Assembly: GCA_031289855.1 (NCBI GenBank)
Contig: JAITOR010000075.1
Span: 9,746-73,745 of the forward strand
Source: Rickettsiales bacterium
GTDB taxonomy: Bacteria > Pseudomonadota > Alphaproteobacteria > Rickettsiales > UBA1997
Length of the DNA: 64,000 nucleotides
Reading direction: 5' to 3'
Made by a program: the position numbers and the translations under genes. Below the pieces are notes generated by a model, which worked only from the letters and a program-made list of their open reading frames with translations, ran no database searches and was not told where the DNA came from. This document shows positions 62,581 through 64,000 of this stretch, one piece after another (positions within the stretch are counted from its first letter, which is position 1; every line of letters begins with the position of its first letter).

Positions 62581-64000
<1,420 letters not shown>

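Overview
The window is very AT-rich chromosomal DNA of a bacterium with a Gram-negative envelope, most likely an alphaproteobacterium of the Rickettsiales type. Four things point there: a circularly permuted two-piece tmRNA (minus strand, 7731-7962), a giant VirB6-like secretion protein with a charged C-terminal tail, a lone HK97-type capsid gene of the kind left by gene transfer agents, and the order tRNA-Gly/tuf/tRNA-Trp/secE/nusG/rplK/rplA. The placement is inferred from gene content, not from a phylogeny. Gene content is less reduced than in Rickettsia: aspartokinase, L-serine dehydratase, LuxS, a periplasmic solute-binding protein and several surface-sugar genes are present. TGA acts as a stop throughout.

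Layout. 1-5 kb: gmk, lineage-specific genes, rsmI, the orphan capsid gene. 5-13 kb: ftsI, tRNA-Asn, ssrA, a membrane-anchored M3 peptidase with a BamB-like lipoprotein, prfA, trxB. 13.3-17.4 kb: luxS behind a cysteine-codon leader and attenuator, then the tuf-to-rplA cluster, cut off before rplJ/rplL/rpoBC. 17.5-24.3 kb: the giant VirB6-like gene. 24.3-31.4 kb: murB, rsmG, ndk, rpoZ, a PL5-like lyase, xerC, yebC, lolD. 31.4-35.9 kb: sdaA, an outer-membrane barrel, lspA, a carboxylesterase. 35.9-41.3 kb: a DUF4422 glycosyltransferase, kdsD, two lipoproteins, a decayed GT11-like gene, a 13-bp tandem array, a methyltransferase, tRNA-Arg. 41.4-46.8 kb: pyrH, a HAD protein, a MreD-like protein, a lytic transglycosylase, a solute-binding protein. 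46.9-49.6 kb: an MBOAT acyltransferase and a second DUF4422 gene separated by an (AG)13 tract. 49.8-54.4 kb: secY-adk-rpsM-rpsK-rpoA-rplQ-rplS. 54.6-64 kb: lysC, unknown proteins, amiC, an ABC-F ATPase and the 3' part of gyrB.

How the parts fit. Many genes build or remodel the envelope: peptidoglycan (ftsI, murB, amidase, lytic transglycosylase, MreD-like), lipoproteins (lspA, lolD), LPS (kdsD) and surface polysaccharide (two DUF4422 genes, MBOAT, methyltransferase, decayed GT11). Most of the rest is translation and transcription machinery in partly broken operons.

Strongest unusual signals: (1) a 16-codon leader ending in Cys-Met-Cys-Cys, with mutually exclusive antiterminator and terminator hairpins, before luxS; (2) a recurrent promoter layout with the -10 box about 6 nt before the start codon and no Shine-Dalgarno, implying leaderless mRNAs; (3) a dispersed ~50-bp repeat family, one copy of which abuts the decayed glycosyltransferase; (4) the (AG)13 tract whose repeat number decides whether a small ORF runs into the start codon of a glycosyltransferase gene.
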